Below are positions 34,197-42,717 of a DNA stretch of 64,000 nucleotides, piece by piece; positions within the stretch are counted from its first letter, which is position 1; the number at the start of each line of letters is the position of its first letter. Location: NCBI GenBank assembly GCA_041686355.1, contig JAWLDZ010000004.1:1-64000 (forward strand), given 5' to 3'. The notes below the pieces were generated by a model. It saw only the letters and a program-made list of their open reading frames with translations, was not told the DNA's origin and made no database searches. The position numbers were made by a program, and so were the translations under genes. Source of the DNA: DSBN01 sp041686355 (lineage in GTDB: Bacteria > Spirochaetota > Spirochaetia > DSM-16054 > Sediminispirochaetaceae).

Positions 34197-34786
34197 GTGA
34201 AAGTGCATATCCGATAGCAATTTTCTTTGCGGCTATCTTTACCAACAATATTCTCTTATCGAACTATTTAGGCATGTGCTCCTTTCTATCGGTTTCTCGG
34301 GAGCTGAAAACATCCTTCGGCCTTGGGGTTGCGGTCATTTTTGTGATGACCAGCACCAGCATGCTGAACTGGATAGTGTATTATAAAATTCTTGAGCCTT
34401 TGGGAATCGAGTATCTGCGTTTTATTGTCTTTATCATTGTAATCGCTGCCTTCGTGCAGCTTGTTGAAATGATAATCGAACGGGTTTCTGAGGTGCTCTA
34501 TGCAGCTCTGGGAATTTTTCTACCGTTGATAACGGTAAACTGTGCCATTCTCGGTGTCAGCCTGTTTATGGTAATCCGTGATTATACCTTTATCGAGTCG
34601 ATTACCTTTGGACTCGGTAGTGGTATTGGCTGGTTTCTGGCAATTCTGGCTATGGCCGGCATACGTCAGAAGCTGAAACGGGCTCGGATACCCCATGGTC
34701 TTGAGGGCGCTGGAATCACTCTAATAATCACCGGAATGATGGCCCTGGCCTTTATGGGCTTTTCCGGTATGCTGCAGATAGGTTAG
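34193..34786 (+). CDS. rnfA: Rnf/Nqr subunit RnfA (NqrE-like)
   Basis: 197 residues, six helices with inverted topology relative to RnfE. Cysteine 29 (NYLGMCSFLSVS) and another near 118 (TVNCAILGVSLF) would complete the iron centre with RnfE. The length is typical. Cotranscribed with rnfE (overlap) and the NqrF-type gene. Confidence 0.94.
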   Translation: MSESAYPIAIFFAAIFTNNILLSNYLGMCSFLSVSRELKTSFGLGVAVIFVMTSTSMLNWIVYYKILEPLGIEYLRFIVFIIVIAAFVQLVEMIIERVSEVLYAALGIFLPLITVNCAILGVSLFMVIRDYTFIESITFGLGSGIGWFLAILAMAGIRQKLKRARIPHGLEGAGITLIITGMMALAFMGFSGMLQIG

Positions 34787-34794
34787 GAGGTAGC

Positions 34795-35898
34795 ATGATT
34801 TCCGCTTTAATGATAAGTGTTGGCGCGGTCTCCGGAATTTCCGCCTTTTTAGCGATCCTGATGGTTATTGCCGACGCTACAATTGCCAATTACGGTGAAG
34901 TAAAGATTACTATTAATGGAGATAAGGAGTATGAGGTAAAGGGAGGCAAGCCTCTCTTGGGCACCTTGATGGAGCAGGAGATTTTTATTCCCTCAGCCTG
35001 CGGAGGACGCGGCTCTTGTGGTCTGTGTAAGGTAACCGTCAAAGAGGGGGCCGGTCAGTATCTTCCGACTGAGCTGCCCTGGATCTCTGAGGAGGAGCAG
35101 GCGGAGAATGTACGTCTCTCGTGTCAGATTAAGGTTAAAAACGACTTATCCCTTGAGATTCCCGAGGAGCTGTTCAATGTAAAGGAGTTTCAAGCCAAAA
35201 TTGCCAAGGTTCGGGAACTTACTCACGATATTAAAGAAGTGACCATGGAGTTGGTCGACCCGCCCGAGATTAATATGGAACCGGGACAGTTTGTACAGTT
35301 GCGAATACCCGAGTATGAACTTACCGATGAACCGGTCTATCGCGCCTACTCGGTGGCTTCTAACCCCAGCGATACAAAGCATGTAGAGTTGGAAATACGA
35401 CTTGTGCCCAACGGCATTGCTACCACCTATGTTCATAACTACATGAGGGAGGGCGATGAAATCATTTTTAATGGCCCCTATGGCGATTTTTATCTGCGTG
35501 AAACCGAACGGGAGATAATCTTTATTGCCGGCGGTTCGGGTATGGCACCAATCAAATCCATTCTATTAAGTATGGCGGAAAAGGGAATTAACCGACGTGC
35601 TCGGTATTTCTTTGGCGCACGGTCAAAGAAGGATTTGTTTCTGGTAGAGGAGATGCGGCGCCTAGAGAAGGAACTGCCGAACTTCGAGTTTATACCCGCT
35701 CTCAGCGATCCTGAAGAGGAAGACCAGTGGGAAGGTGAAACAGGACTTATCACAGATGTGGTTGCCCGGAATATGGAGTCCGGAGAGAACACAGAGGCAT
35801 ACTTATGTGGAAGCCCCGGCATGATAGATGCCTGTATAAAGGTCCTTTCGGATAAGGGAGTTCCCGATGAACTTACCTATTTTGATAAGTTCGGTTAG
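34795..35898 (+). CDS. nqrF: NqrF-type NADH dehydrogenase subunit (2Fe-2S, FAD)
   Basis: 367 residues: one N-terminal helix (about 5-27), a plant-type 2Fe-2S domain with C69, C75, C78 and C110, an FAD domain with RAYSVASNP near 183-191, and an NADH domain with GGSGMAPIKS and YLCGSPGMIDA. This is the NADH entry subunit of Na+-NQR, yet it sits where rnfB would be and no nqrA or rnfC is present. GGAGG precedes the ATG. Confidence 0.92.
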   Translation: MISALMISVGAVSGISAFLAILMVIADATIANYGEVKITINGDKEYEVKGGKPLLGTLMEQEIFIPSACGGRGSCGLCKVTVKEGAGQYLPTELPWISEEEQAENVRLSCQIKVKNDLSLEIPEELFNVKEFQAKIAKVRELTHDIKEVTMELVDPPEINMEPGQFVQLRIPEYELTDEPVYRAYSVASNPSDTKHVELEIRLVPNGIATTYVHNYMREGDEIIFNGPYGDFYLRETEREIIFIAGGSGMAPIKSILLSMAEKGINRRARYFFGARSKKDLFLVEEMRRLEKELPNFEFIPALSDPEEEDQWEGETGLITDVVARNMESGENTEAYLCGSPGMIDACIKVLSDKGVPDELTYFDKFG

Positions 35899-35909
35899 GA
35901 GAATTAGTT

Positions 35910-36398
35910 ATGAAACAATCACCGCAACTAAAGCAGGTTCAGGAGAATATGAGGCCCGGGGTATTGACCCTGCATGGCTTTCTTGGAACCGATAGAAGAG
36001 ACTTGGTAGAGATCCTGGAAGATGATGAGGCGGAAGTGCGCCGGATAGGGACCACCCATCGAGCAATAGCAGCCAAGATGACGGCTTTACGTGACCGAGG
36101 AAAGGAAGGATTGGGGGAGTTCATCAAAGTAGAGCCCAATTTCGAGGTTCGGGTTGATTCGGTGCGGGGCGGGATACCAAGTCCCTTCGGCGGCCCGGGG
36201 CTTATTCCGAAAACAAACACTACTGTTCGCAATACCCGCCTTAGCCGAGAAATTGTGTATACCGATATCAATATCCATTTGATTGGCGAACACGGTTTCT
36301 ACGAGGGAAAAGGCTCGCTTTTTCGTCTGGAACCACATGAGCTGGTGGAAATATTAGAGATAAGCCCTGAAGAGCAGCAAACCGAGTTGCCAGGATAA
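35910..36398 (+). CDS. Unknown soluble protein in the rnf/nqr operon
   Basis: 162 residues, no membrane helix and no signal peptide. It begins 12 bases after the nqrF-type gene with AGGAG upstream, so it is probably cotranscribed. Notable segments are GVLTLHGFLGTDRRDLVEILEDDEAEV near 17-43 and a Gly/Pro-rich loop SVRGGIPSPFGGPGLIP near 84-100. I recognise no family. Could be an assembly or regulatory factor. Confidence 0.7.
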   Translation: MKQSPQLKQVQENMRPGVLTLHGFLGTDRRDLVEILEDDEAEVRRIGTTHRAIAAKMTALRDRGKEGLGEFIKVEPNFEVRVDSVRGGIPSPFGGPGLIPKTNTTVRNTRLSREIVYTDINIHLIGEHGFYEGKGSLFRLEPHELVEILEISPEEQQTELPG

Positions 36399-36411
36399 CA
36401 AATAACTTCAC

Positions 36412-36440
36412 TTGTCTTTTTTTCGTTTTCCTCATACAAT
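36412..36440 (+). promoter_or_regulatory. Promoter close to the WYL regulator start
   Basis: TTGTCT (36412-36417), 17-base spacer, TACAAT (36435-36440). The ATG at 36451 is ten bases on, so the leader would be about four bases. Confidence 0.7.
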
Positions 36441-36450
36441 AATTGTTTGT

Positions 36451-37431
36451 ATGGGGAAAAATGAACGACTGATGCAGCTTGAACTTCTACTCCTCTCACA
36501 TCCCGAAGGTATGCGGCGGGCCGAAATAGCCCGACGTCTAGGGGTGCACCGTTCCACAATCGGGCGCTATGTGGATGAATTAAAGAAGAAAATCGATATC
36601 TGGGAAGACGATTATGCAATTGGAGTCTCCCAGGATGAGTCGATGAATATGATGAAGTTGAGCGTTTACGAGAGCTTGGCGTTTCACCTGTCCGCAGAAC
36701 TCTTGTCCAAACACACTGAATATCAAAATCCGCATATGTCCTCAGGACTTCGCAAGCTGGCCGGTAACCTCCGTACGTATGCTCCGACTATGAGTGAAAA
36801 CATCAATGCAGTTGCCGAATCAATCGAGCTGGGGGCTCATAAGCAGGATCCTGAATATATTCGGGTCTTGGAAACGCTGACCGATTCATGGGTATCCGGC
36901 AAAATCGTAAGAATAAAACATGTAGATAAGCAGAGCGGCTTAGAGGAAGAAACAGAGTTTGCTCCCTACTTCATAGGTTTTAGTGAACAATCGAACGGCC
37001 GCCGACCTATTAGTGTCACTGGTCGTTTGCGGCATACAGCTGAAGTAAAGACTATTGATATAACCGACATAAAGGAAGCTGAGATCCTTGATCAGACCTA
37101 TACTATTCCCGATAACCTGAAAGCCTTTCGGCGGGTAAGCGATGATGGTCCGGCTCCAAGCTACGATTTGATTCCACTGAAACTTCGAATGCGTGAGCGG
37201 TCTGTTTTAAACGTATTTCGCTATCTGTATTACAAAAATCTAGAAACTGAAGAACCGGATGAAAATGGAGTTATTATTTGCAGGATTGAGGTGGAAAACT
37301 CGATAGAACTCTTTTTACGTTTAATACAGTGCGGCACCTCAGTTGAAGTACTTGAACCACTGTCCTACCGTCGGCAACTTCGAAACCAAGTAAAACAAAT
37401 TGTCCAAATGTACGACCACGACTTAGATTGA
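36451..37431 (+). CDS. HTH and WYL-domain transcriptional regulator
   Basis: 326 residues. N-terminal winged HTH (about 3-60, GMRRAEIARRLGVHRSTIGRYVDEL) and a WYL-like core around 125-225. WYL proteins sense ligands, often nucleic acids, and regulate stress and defence genes. Here the next genes are for oxygen defence (rubrerythrin, desulfoferrodoxin). The start at 36451 is preferred over the longer frame from 36412, which would include the promoter. Confidence 0.85.
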   Translation: MGKNERLMQLELLLLSHPEGMRRAEIARRLGVHRSTIGRYVDELKKKIDIWEDDYAIGVSQDESMNMMKLSVYESLAFHLSAELLSKHTEYQNPHMSSGLRKLAGNLRTYAPTMSENINAVAESIELGAHKQDPEYIRVLETLTDSWVSGKIVRIKHVDKQSGLEEETEFAPYFIGFSEQSNGRRPISVTGRLRHTAEVKTIDITDIKEAEILDQTYTIPDNLKAFRRVSDDGPAPSYDLIPLKLRMRERSVLNVFRYLYYKNLETEEPDENGVIICRIEVENSIELFLRLIQCGTSVEVLEPLSYRRQLRNQVKQIVQMYDHDLD

Positions 37432-37476
37432 AACTTACCGAATTTGCCGCATTAAAATTTGATTTAAACTAAACTG

Positions 37477-37506
37477 TTGATTATGCTTCTATCCGTAAGG
37501 TAAAAT
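37477..37506 (+). promoter_or_regulatory. Rubrerythrin promoter
   Basis: TTGATT (37477-37482), 18-base spacer, TAAAAT (37501-37506). Leader of about 23 bases with GAAAGGAG. Confidence 0.55.
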
Positions 37507-37535
37507 CTAATCACAAAAGATTGAAAGGAGTTAGG

Positions 37536-38111
37536 ATGAAAGACCTAAAGGGAACTCAGACTGAAAAAAACCTACTTACCGCGTTTGCTGGTGAATCGCA
37601 AGCCAGAAACCGGTATACCTATTTTGCATCCCAAGCAAAGAAAGAGGGTTTAGTGCAAATTTCTCAAATTTTAGAGGAAACTGCAAATCAGGAGAAGGAG
37701 CATGCGAAGCGCTTTTTTAAATTCCTGCAGGGAGGAGAAGTCGAAGTACAGGCTGCCTTCCCGGCGGGGGTAATCGGTAGTACCGCCGATAACTTAAAGG
37801 CAGCTGCTGAGGGTGAAAATTATGAGTGGACAGATATGTATCCAGCCTTCGCAGCCAAGGCAAGAGAAGAGGGCTTTACCGATGTGGCGGCGGTTTTTGA
37901 AGCGGTGATGGTTGCGGAAAAGCAGCACGAAAAACGCTATAACGACTTGAGGGCCAACATTGAAGCCGGTCGGGTTTTTAAGCGTGATGAATCTGTGACC
38001 TGGCGCTGTATAAACTGCGGTTACTTGTTTGAAGGCCAGACCCCGCCTCAAAAGTGTCCGGCCTGTGCCCACCCGCAGAGCTACTTTGAATTGCTCGGCG
38101 AGAACTGGTAA
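37536..38111 (+). CDS. rbr: Rubrerythrin
   Basis: 191 residues. The ferritin-like diiron domain has EXXH pairs (NRYTYFASQAKKEG, EETANQEKEHAKRFF near 48-62, FEAVMVAEKQHEKRY near 119-133); the C-terminal rubredoxin domain has CINCGY and CPACAHPQ. It reduces hydrogen peroxide in anaerobes. The ATG at 37536 has GAAAGGAG upstream. It heads an oxygen-defence cluster with the next two genes. Confidence 0.97.
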   Translation: MKDLKGTQTEKNLLTAFAGESQARNRYTYFASQAKKEGLVQISQILEETANQEKEHAKRFFKFLQGGEVEVQAAFPAGVIGSTADNLKAAAEGENYEWTDMYPAFAAKAREEGFTDVAAVFEAVMVAEKQHEKRYNDLRANIEAGRVFKRDESVTWRCINCGYLFEGQTPPQKCPACAHPQSYFELLGENW

Positions 38112-38183
38112 GTCACAGTAGACGGTTTCAGATATAAAAACATTTGAAGCTGCCTCTATAAGAAAAGTTTTAAGGAGGACTTT

Positions 38184-38567
38184 ATGTCAACCAAATTAAA
38201 TGGAATTTACAAATGCGAGATCTGTGGTAATATTGTAGAAGTATTACACACTGGCGAAGGCGACCTAGTCTGCTGCGGTCAAAATATGACCCTGCTCGAT
38301 GAGAAAACTGCAGATTCGACAACCGAAAAGCATGTGCCGCTCATCGAAAAGACAGCTGATGGGTTCAAGGTAACTGTCGGCAGCACCCTGCATCCGATGG
38401 AAGAGAAACACTACATCGAATGGATTGAGCTTATTGCCGATGGAAAATCTTACCGGAAGTTCCTCAAGCCTGGTGACCAGCCGGTTGCTGAGTTTTGTAT
38501 TCAGGCATCGAAAGTATCTGCGCGTGAGTTTTGTAACGTCCACAGTTTGTGGCGGGCGGATCAATAA
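38184..38567 (+). CDS. dfx: Desulfoferrodoxin (superoxide reductase)
   Basis: 127 residues. Centre I (desulforedoxin fold) uses CEIC near 11-14 and CC near 30-31. Centre II ligands are visible as KHVPLI, TLHPMEEKHYIEWI and FCNVHSLW. It reduces superoxide to peroxide without releasing oxygen; peroxide is then removed by rubrerythrin. AAGGAGG lies nine bases upstream. Both iron centres look complete. Confidence 0.97.
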   Translation: MSTKLNGIYKCEICGNIVEVLHTGEGDLVCCGQNMTLLDEKTADSTTEKHVPLIEKTADGFKVTVGSTLHPMEEKHYIEWIELIADGKSYRKFLKPGDQPVAEFCIQASKVSAREFCNVHSLWRADQ

Positions 38568-38591
38568 TATTTCACTGAAAAGGAGTAAGAA

Positions 38592-38753
38592 ATGCAGAAG
38601 TACGTATGTAATGTATGCGGTTACATCTATGACCCGGAAGAAGGGGATCCCGATAATGGGGTAGATCCTGGCACAAGCTTTGATGATCTGCCCGATGACT
38701 GGGTATGCCCGCTTTGCGGCGCAGCTAAGGATGAGTTTTCTCCCGTTGATTAA
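38592..38753 (+). CDS. rub: Rubredoxin
   Basis: 53 residues with both Fe(Cys)4 half-sites, CNVCGYIYDPEEGDP near 6-20 and CPLCGAAKDEF near 39-49. It is the likely electron donor to desulfoferrodoxin and rubrerythrin. AAAAGGAG precedes the ATG. 24 bases after dfx, and followed by a terminator. Confidence 0.97.
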   Translation: MQKYVCNVCGYIYDPEEGDPDNGVDPGTSFDDLPDDWVCPLCGAAKDEFSPVD

Positions 38754-38792
38754 TAAGACCTGAAAAATAAAGAATTGAAAGTGGAGAAGAGC

Positions 38793-38826
38793 CCCGTCGT
38801 GCATCTGTTGTGCATGGCGGGTTTTT
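38793..38826 (+). terminator. Terminator of the oxygen-defence cluster
   Basis: CCCGTCGTGCA (38793-38803), seven-base loop, TGCATGGCGGG (38811-38821), with two G-U pairs in the stem, then TTTTT and a second T-run. It separates rubredoxin from the convergent metH. Confidence 0.85.
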
Positions 38827-38865
38827 ATTGCTTTTTTAAAATGTCTTGATTTGAGAAGCACCGGC

Positions 38866-41800
38866 CTATAAAGAAAAGTAATCAGCCTGCGGATTGAAGC
38901 AGATAAAGGCGGCGGTAGATAATTCCGGTACCATCTGATCATCCTCCGTAAAGGAGATACCGAGCTCTTCCGCTTTTAGTAGTGCCGCGATAGTGCGGTT
39001 AGCGGTTAAATCCGGGCAGCAGGGATAGCCGAAAGAATAACGCTTGCCGGATTCCGGGATCTGCAGTTTCTTATACATAAGGGACTGCACATATTCAGCT
39101 GCAGCTTCGGTGAGCTCTACCGCTAGACCGTGCAGGTGCAGATAGTCGCGGTAGTTGTCATTGCTGAATAGACGATGTATCTCCCCCTGAATCGCAGTTC
39201 TGAGCGTCACTATCTGCAGGCCAATCAAATCGTGGCGTCCCACAGAATCGGGCAGAAAATTGTCGGCCACCGAAAGGTGGGGGGGCTGTGACTGACGGCT
39301 AAATTTAAATTCTGCCGCAGGACTGTAAAGTTCCGCTTGTGGACTACCCTCAAAGATGTGGACCCGATTATCGCCGGTTCGATTACAGGGCAGCAGCCGG
39401 AACGCAGCCTTAGGGGGGGCAATGTGTCCTTCAGCCAGCCATGCTGTTAGTTTTTCAAACTCCGGCTGAATTATGGCCTCTTCAAGTTCCAGATACTCCT
39501 GCTCAGAGGAAGCTCCCCGTCGGTAGCCCCATCGTGCGCGAAATAGCCGTTTGCGGTTGATATACGGAATGAGGCTGTCAAAGTCTAGGCTCAGCTGCTC
39601 TATATCATTACTTTCCGGAAGCGGAACAGCAGGCGACGCGAGTTCTATTAATTCAGGGTGTGGTTGAGCATCAGAGACTTCTCCGGAAGAATCTCTCAGC
39701 GGTTTTTCGCGTGAGGCCTTTGCAGGTGCATCAGTCAAAGCTGCTCCTGGGGTTTCTCCGATTCTTTCCATTGCCTGAAGTCCATCAAAGGCATCTTTGC
39801 AGTAGAAAACCGGTGCTTGTATCAGAGGGGCACACTCCTGTTCAACAAACTCGCGGGTTAGTGCAGCTCCCCCTAACAGTACCGGTATATGCAGGTTTCG
39901 CTCGCGCATCGTCTCAATATTCGATTTCATGATTTCGGTAGATTTTACCAGCAAACCACTCATTCCGATTGCTCCGGCCTGCACCTCTTGAGCCTTTTTG
40001 AGGATAGTGTCGATGTCAACTTTGATTCCCAGGTTGTATACCTTGTACCCGTTATTTGAGAGGATGATGTCCACCAGGTTTTTTCCTATATCGTGTACAT
40101 CGCCCCTCACGGTGGCCAGTACAATACTTTTACCGGGTATATTGGTTTGTTTATCCATAAAAGGCTCTAGGTAGCCTACCGCCTGCTTCATTACCTCTGC
40201 AGACTGAAGAACAAAGGGAAGTTGCAGTTTTCCCTTGCCAAACAGTTCACCAACCCGTTTCATGGCGGGAATTAACAAGCTGTTAATAATTTTGTCGGGG
40301 GCGCTGTGTTTCAGCAGTGTGTCTAATACCGGAAGTAAACCGGCATGGGAGCCCTCCAGCACCAGCTCTTCCAGCTGCTCCTCCGGCGACAGAGCAGCGC
40401 TCTTTTGGGGGCTGTCCACCGGTCCGCTCTCTTTATGTGCAAAGTGAGTGATGTAGGCGTGCAGCGGATCCTCTGAACCACGGTTGTAAATTAAATTAAG
40501 TGCTGCTGTAGTATCGGCCTTGGAGATCTTAAACATGGGGATAATTTTTTTCACGTTTACTATTGCAATATCTAAGCCGGCCTGGATGGCTTCTTCCAGA
40601 AACACACTGTTTAGTACCTCTCTGGAGTGGGGCGTTAGTCCAAAGGATATATTGCTGACCCCCAGGACCGTATGTACTCCCGGCATTCTCTTTTTGATCA
40701 ATCCGAGTGCGCTGAGGGTAGTTGCCCCTGCACTGCGCAGGCTTTCATCACCGCTGCCGAGGGTAAAGGTGAGGGGGTCAAAAACCAGGTCCTGGGGCCG
40801 CAGTCCGTACCTGCTGGTTGCAATATGGAATATCCGTTCGGCAACTGCGAGTTTATCATCGACGGTACGGGCCATTCCAGACTCGTCAATAGTGAGGCAG
40901 ATAACGGCGGCGCCGTATCGTTTTGCAAGCGAAAAAACGGTACCTGCTTCGGTTTCACCATCTTCAAGGTTGACGGAATTGATAAGTCCACGCCCCCCCA
41001 TGAGCTTGAGGGCGGATTCGAGAACCTTTGGGTTGGTCGAATCGATTACTAGGGGAAGATCTACGTTGGTTCTCAGCCGGCTTACAAGCTCATGCATATC
41101 CTGCTGTTCATTGCGACCGGTATAGGCAACACATACATCCAGGGCGTGCGCACCGGTTTTCATTTGTGCCTTGCCCATGCCAACCATGCTGTTCCAGTCG
41201 TTCTCCAGCAGATGGGTTCTAAACTTTTTACTACCGTTGGTATTGGTTCTTTCCCCGATAAAAAAGGGCGGCGGCTGCTGTTCAAGCTCTTTACGGCTAT
41301 AGAGCGAGGTAAGGGCTGATTCTGTCCAGCGTGCGGTATGAGCCTCTTCATGAAGTATCGGCCGGTGTCCCTTGGTGAGATTCGGTATGCGGCTGCGAAG
41401 TTCGGCAATGAAAGTCGGGTCGGAGCCGCAGCAGCCGCCGATTATATCTACCCCAAACTCCGCAACAAAGGAGCTTAGTACATCTGCAAACTCCCCCGGC
41501 GGGAGGGAGTAGACCAGCTCTCCATTTTTGTGCTCCGGAAAACCTGCATTGGGCATACAGAAGAGTGCTCCCGGGAACTGCCGGCTCAGTTCTTCGATAT
41601 GCGGCCGCATCTCCTGCGGACCTGTGGCGCAGTTGATACCCACTGCATCGATATCCAAGGGCAGCAGGGCGGAGGTGACGGTATTGATATCCGAACCCAC
41701 CAGCATCGAACCGTTTGTCTCTACCGTCACCGATACGATTAGTGGAAGCTGCAGCTGCTGTGCAGCCGAGGCGTCCTTGACCCCTAGTACTGCGGCCTTG

Positions 41801-42300
41801 ATTTGCAGAAGATCCTGTGAGGTTTCGATTATGAAGAGCTCTGCTCCCCCCTCTATCAAACCATAGGCCTGTTGATAGTAGGAGGTATACACTGTATCAA
41901 AATCGGCTTGTCCTATACTCGGCAGTTTGCTGCCGGGGCCTAGGCTGCCGGCCACATATACCGGGCGGTCTGAAGGGTTTCGTTCGATGTATTGATTCCG
42001 TTCGTGCACCGCCAGCCTGGCGGCGGCCTCATTTATTTCTCTCGTTCTGTCTTCGAGTCCGTATTCGGATAAAACTATCCGGTTGGCACCGAAGGTGTTG
42101 GTTTCTATCACGTCGGCGCCTGCTTCTAAATAGGCGCGGTGAATGCCGGCAATTTTATCTGGAGCCGAAAGAGTGAGCATTTCATTACAACCGTAATATC
42201 CTCCCCATTCACTGCCTTGAATAGAGAGTTTTTGAATTTCCGTGCCCATTGCACCATCAAACAGGACAATGTGGTTTTCTAGGTAGGTAAGAAAGTCCAT
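38866..42300 (-). CDS. metH: Cobalamin-dependent methionine synthase MetH
   Basis: 1144 residues. Domains in order: homocysteine-binding (about 1-310, zinc cysteines in GINCATG and GGCCGSDP), pterin-binding (from about 357, IGERTNTNGSKKF), cobalamin cap (about 645-735), B12-binding with DVHDIGKNLVD near 756-766, and a C-terminal activation domain (about 905-1144, RARWGYRRG and YSFGYPCCPDL). The activation domain is about 100 residues shorter than in E. coli MetH. AAGGAGCGG precedes the ATG. Single gene with its own promoter. Confidence 0.96.
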   Translation of the reverse strand: MDFLTYLENHIVLFDGAMGTEIQKLSIQGSEWGGYYGCNEMLTLSAPDKIAGIHRAYLEAGADVIETNTFGANRIVLSEYGLEDRTREINEAAARLAVHERNQYIERNPSDRPVYVAGSLGPGSKLPSIGQADFDTVYTSYYQQAYGLIEGGAELFIIETSQDLLQIKAAVLGVKDASAAQQLQLPLIVSVTVETNGSMLVGSDINTVTSALLPLDIDAVGINCATGPQEMRPHIEELSRQFPGALFCMPNAGFPEHKNGELVYSLPPGEFADVLSSFVAEFGVDIIGGCCGSDPTFIAELRSRIPNLTKGHRPILHEEAHTARWTESALTSLYSRKELEQQPPPFFIGERTNTNGSKKFRTHLLENDWNSMVGMGKAQMKTGAHALDVCVAYTGRNEQQDMHELVSRLRTNVDLPLVIDSTNPKVLESALKLMGGRGLINSVNLEDGETEAGTVFSLAKRYGAAVICLTIDESGMARTVDDKLAVAERIFHIATSRYGLRPQDLVFDPLTFTLGSGDESLRSAGATTLSALGLIKKRMPGVHTVLGVSNISFGLTPHSREVLNSVFLEEAIQAGLDIAIVNVKKIIPMFKISKADTTAALNLIYNRGSEDPLHAYITHFAHKESGPVDSPQKSAALSPEEQLEELVLEGSHAGLLPVLDTLLKHSAPDKIINSLLIPAMKRVGELFGKGKLQLPFVLQSAEVMKQAVGYLEPFMDKQTNIPGKSIVLATVRGDVHDIGKNLVDIILSNNGYKVYNLGIKVDIDTILKKAQEVQAGAIGMSGLLVKSTEIMKSNIETMRERNLHIPVLLGGAALTREFVEQECAPLIQAPVFYCKDAFDGLQAMERIGETPGAALTDAPAKASREKPLRDSSGEVSDAQPHPELIELASPAVPLPESNDIEQLSLDFDSLIPYINRKRLFRARWGYRRGASSEQEYLELEEAIIQPEFEKLTAWLAEGHIAPPKAAFRLLPCNRTGDNRVHIFEGSPQAELYSPAAEFKFSRQSQPPHLSVADNFLPDSVGRHDLIGLQIVTLRTAIQGEIHRLFSNDNYRDYLHLHGLAVELTEAAAEYVQSLMYKKLQIPESGKRYSFGYPCCPDLTANRTIAALLKAEELGISFTEDDQMVPELSTAAFICFNPQADYFSL

Positions 42301-42322
42301 TTCCGCTCCTTATTAAAGGAAA

Positions 42323-42351
42323 ATAATATCAGAGAGATGTAGTTGTGCCAA
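42323..42351 (-). promoter_or_regulatory. metH promoter
   Basis: Minus-strand TTGGCA (42346-42351), 17-base spacer, TATTAT (42323-42328). Short leader of about 16-20 bases with AAGGAGCGG; too short for a riboswitch. Confidence 0.7.
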
Positions 42352-42419
42352 TGATTCAGCCGGAAAGAGTGAAATAAGTATAATGGAGTAAATAGACTAA
42401 CAAAATTTGCAAAAAAAAT

Positions 42420-42448
42420 TTGTTTTATTTTAGTAAACATTGTATAAT
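42420..42448 (+). promoter_or_regulatory. Promoter of the 2-oxoacid:ferredoxin oxidoreductase operon
   Basis: TTGTTT (42420-42425), 17-base spacer, perfect TATAAT (42443-42448). Leader of about 36 bases with AAAAGGAGAGG. Confidence 0.75.
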
Positions 42449-42490
42449 ATATTGAACTAAATCCTACTATAGTAAAAGGAGAGGAAAACC

Positions 42491-42706
42491 TTGGCACGTG
42501 GAAAGCCTGAAATTGATAATGAAAAGTGCAAAGGATGCACTTTGTGTATTGATGCATGTCCGGTTAATATTTTAAAGATGTCGGACGATTTTAACAAGCA
42601 GGGCGTCTCGTACGCTACCTGTATAGATGAAGATGCATGCATCGCCTGCAAGTTTTGTGCGATGATGTGTCCCGATATGGTAATTAAAGTAGTGCAGTAC
42701 GTCTAG
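42491..42706 (+). CDS. korD: 2-oxoacid:ferredoxin oxidoreductase delta subunit (2x4Fe-4S ferredoxin)
   Basis: 71 residues with two CX2CX2CX3C-type clusters: CKGCTLCIDACP near 13-24 and CIACKFCAMMCP near 50-61. The start is TTG with AAAAGGAGAGG upstream. First gene of a D-A-B-C operon. It passes electrons from the thiamine site to free ferredoxin. Confidence 0.93.
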   Translation: MARGKPEIDNEKCKGCTLCIDACPVNILKMSDDFNKQGVSYATCIDEDACIACKFCAMMCPDMVIKVVQYV

Positions 42707-42717
42707 GGAGAGTTAGT

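Noticed and set aside
40520..41125. 201-codon frame opposite metH
   Set aside because: Shadow of the intact metH pterin-binding region.
42301..42420. Cobalamin or SAM riboswitch before metH
   Set aside because: The promoter places the transcript start only about 20 bases from the ATG, leaving no room for an aptamer.
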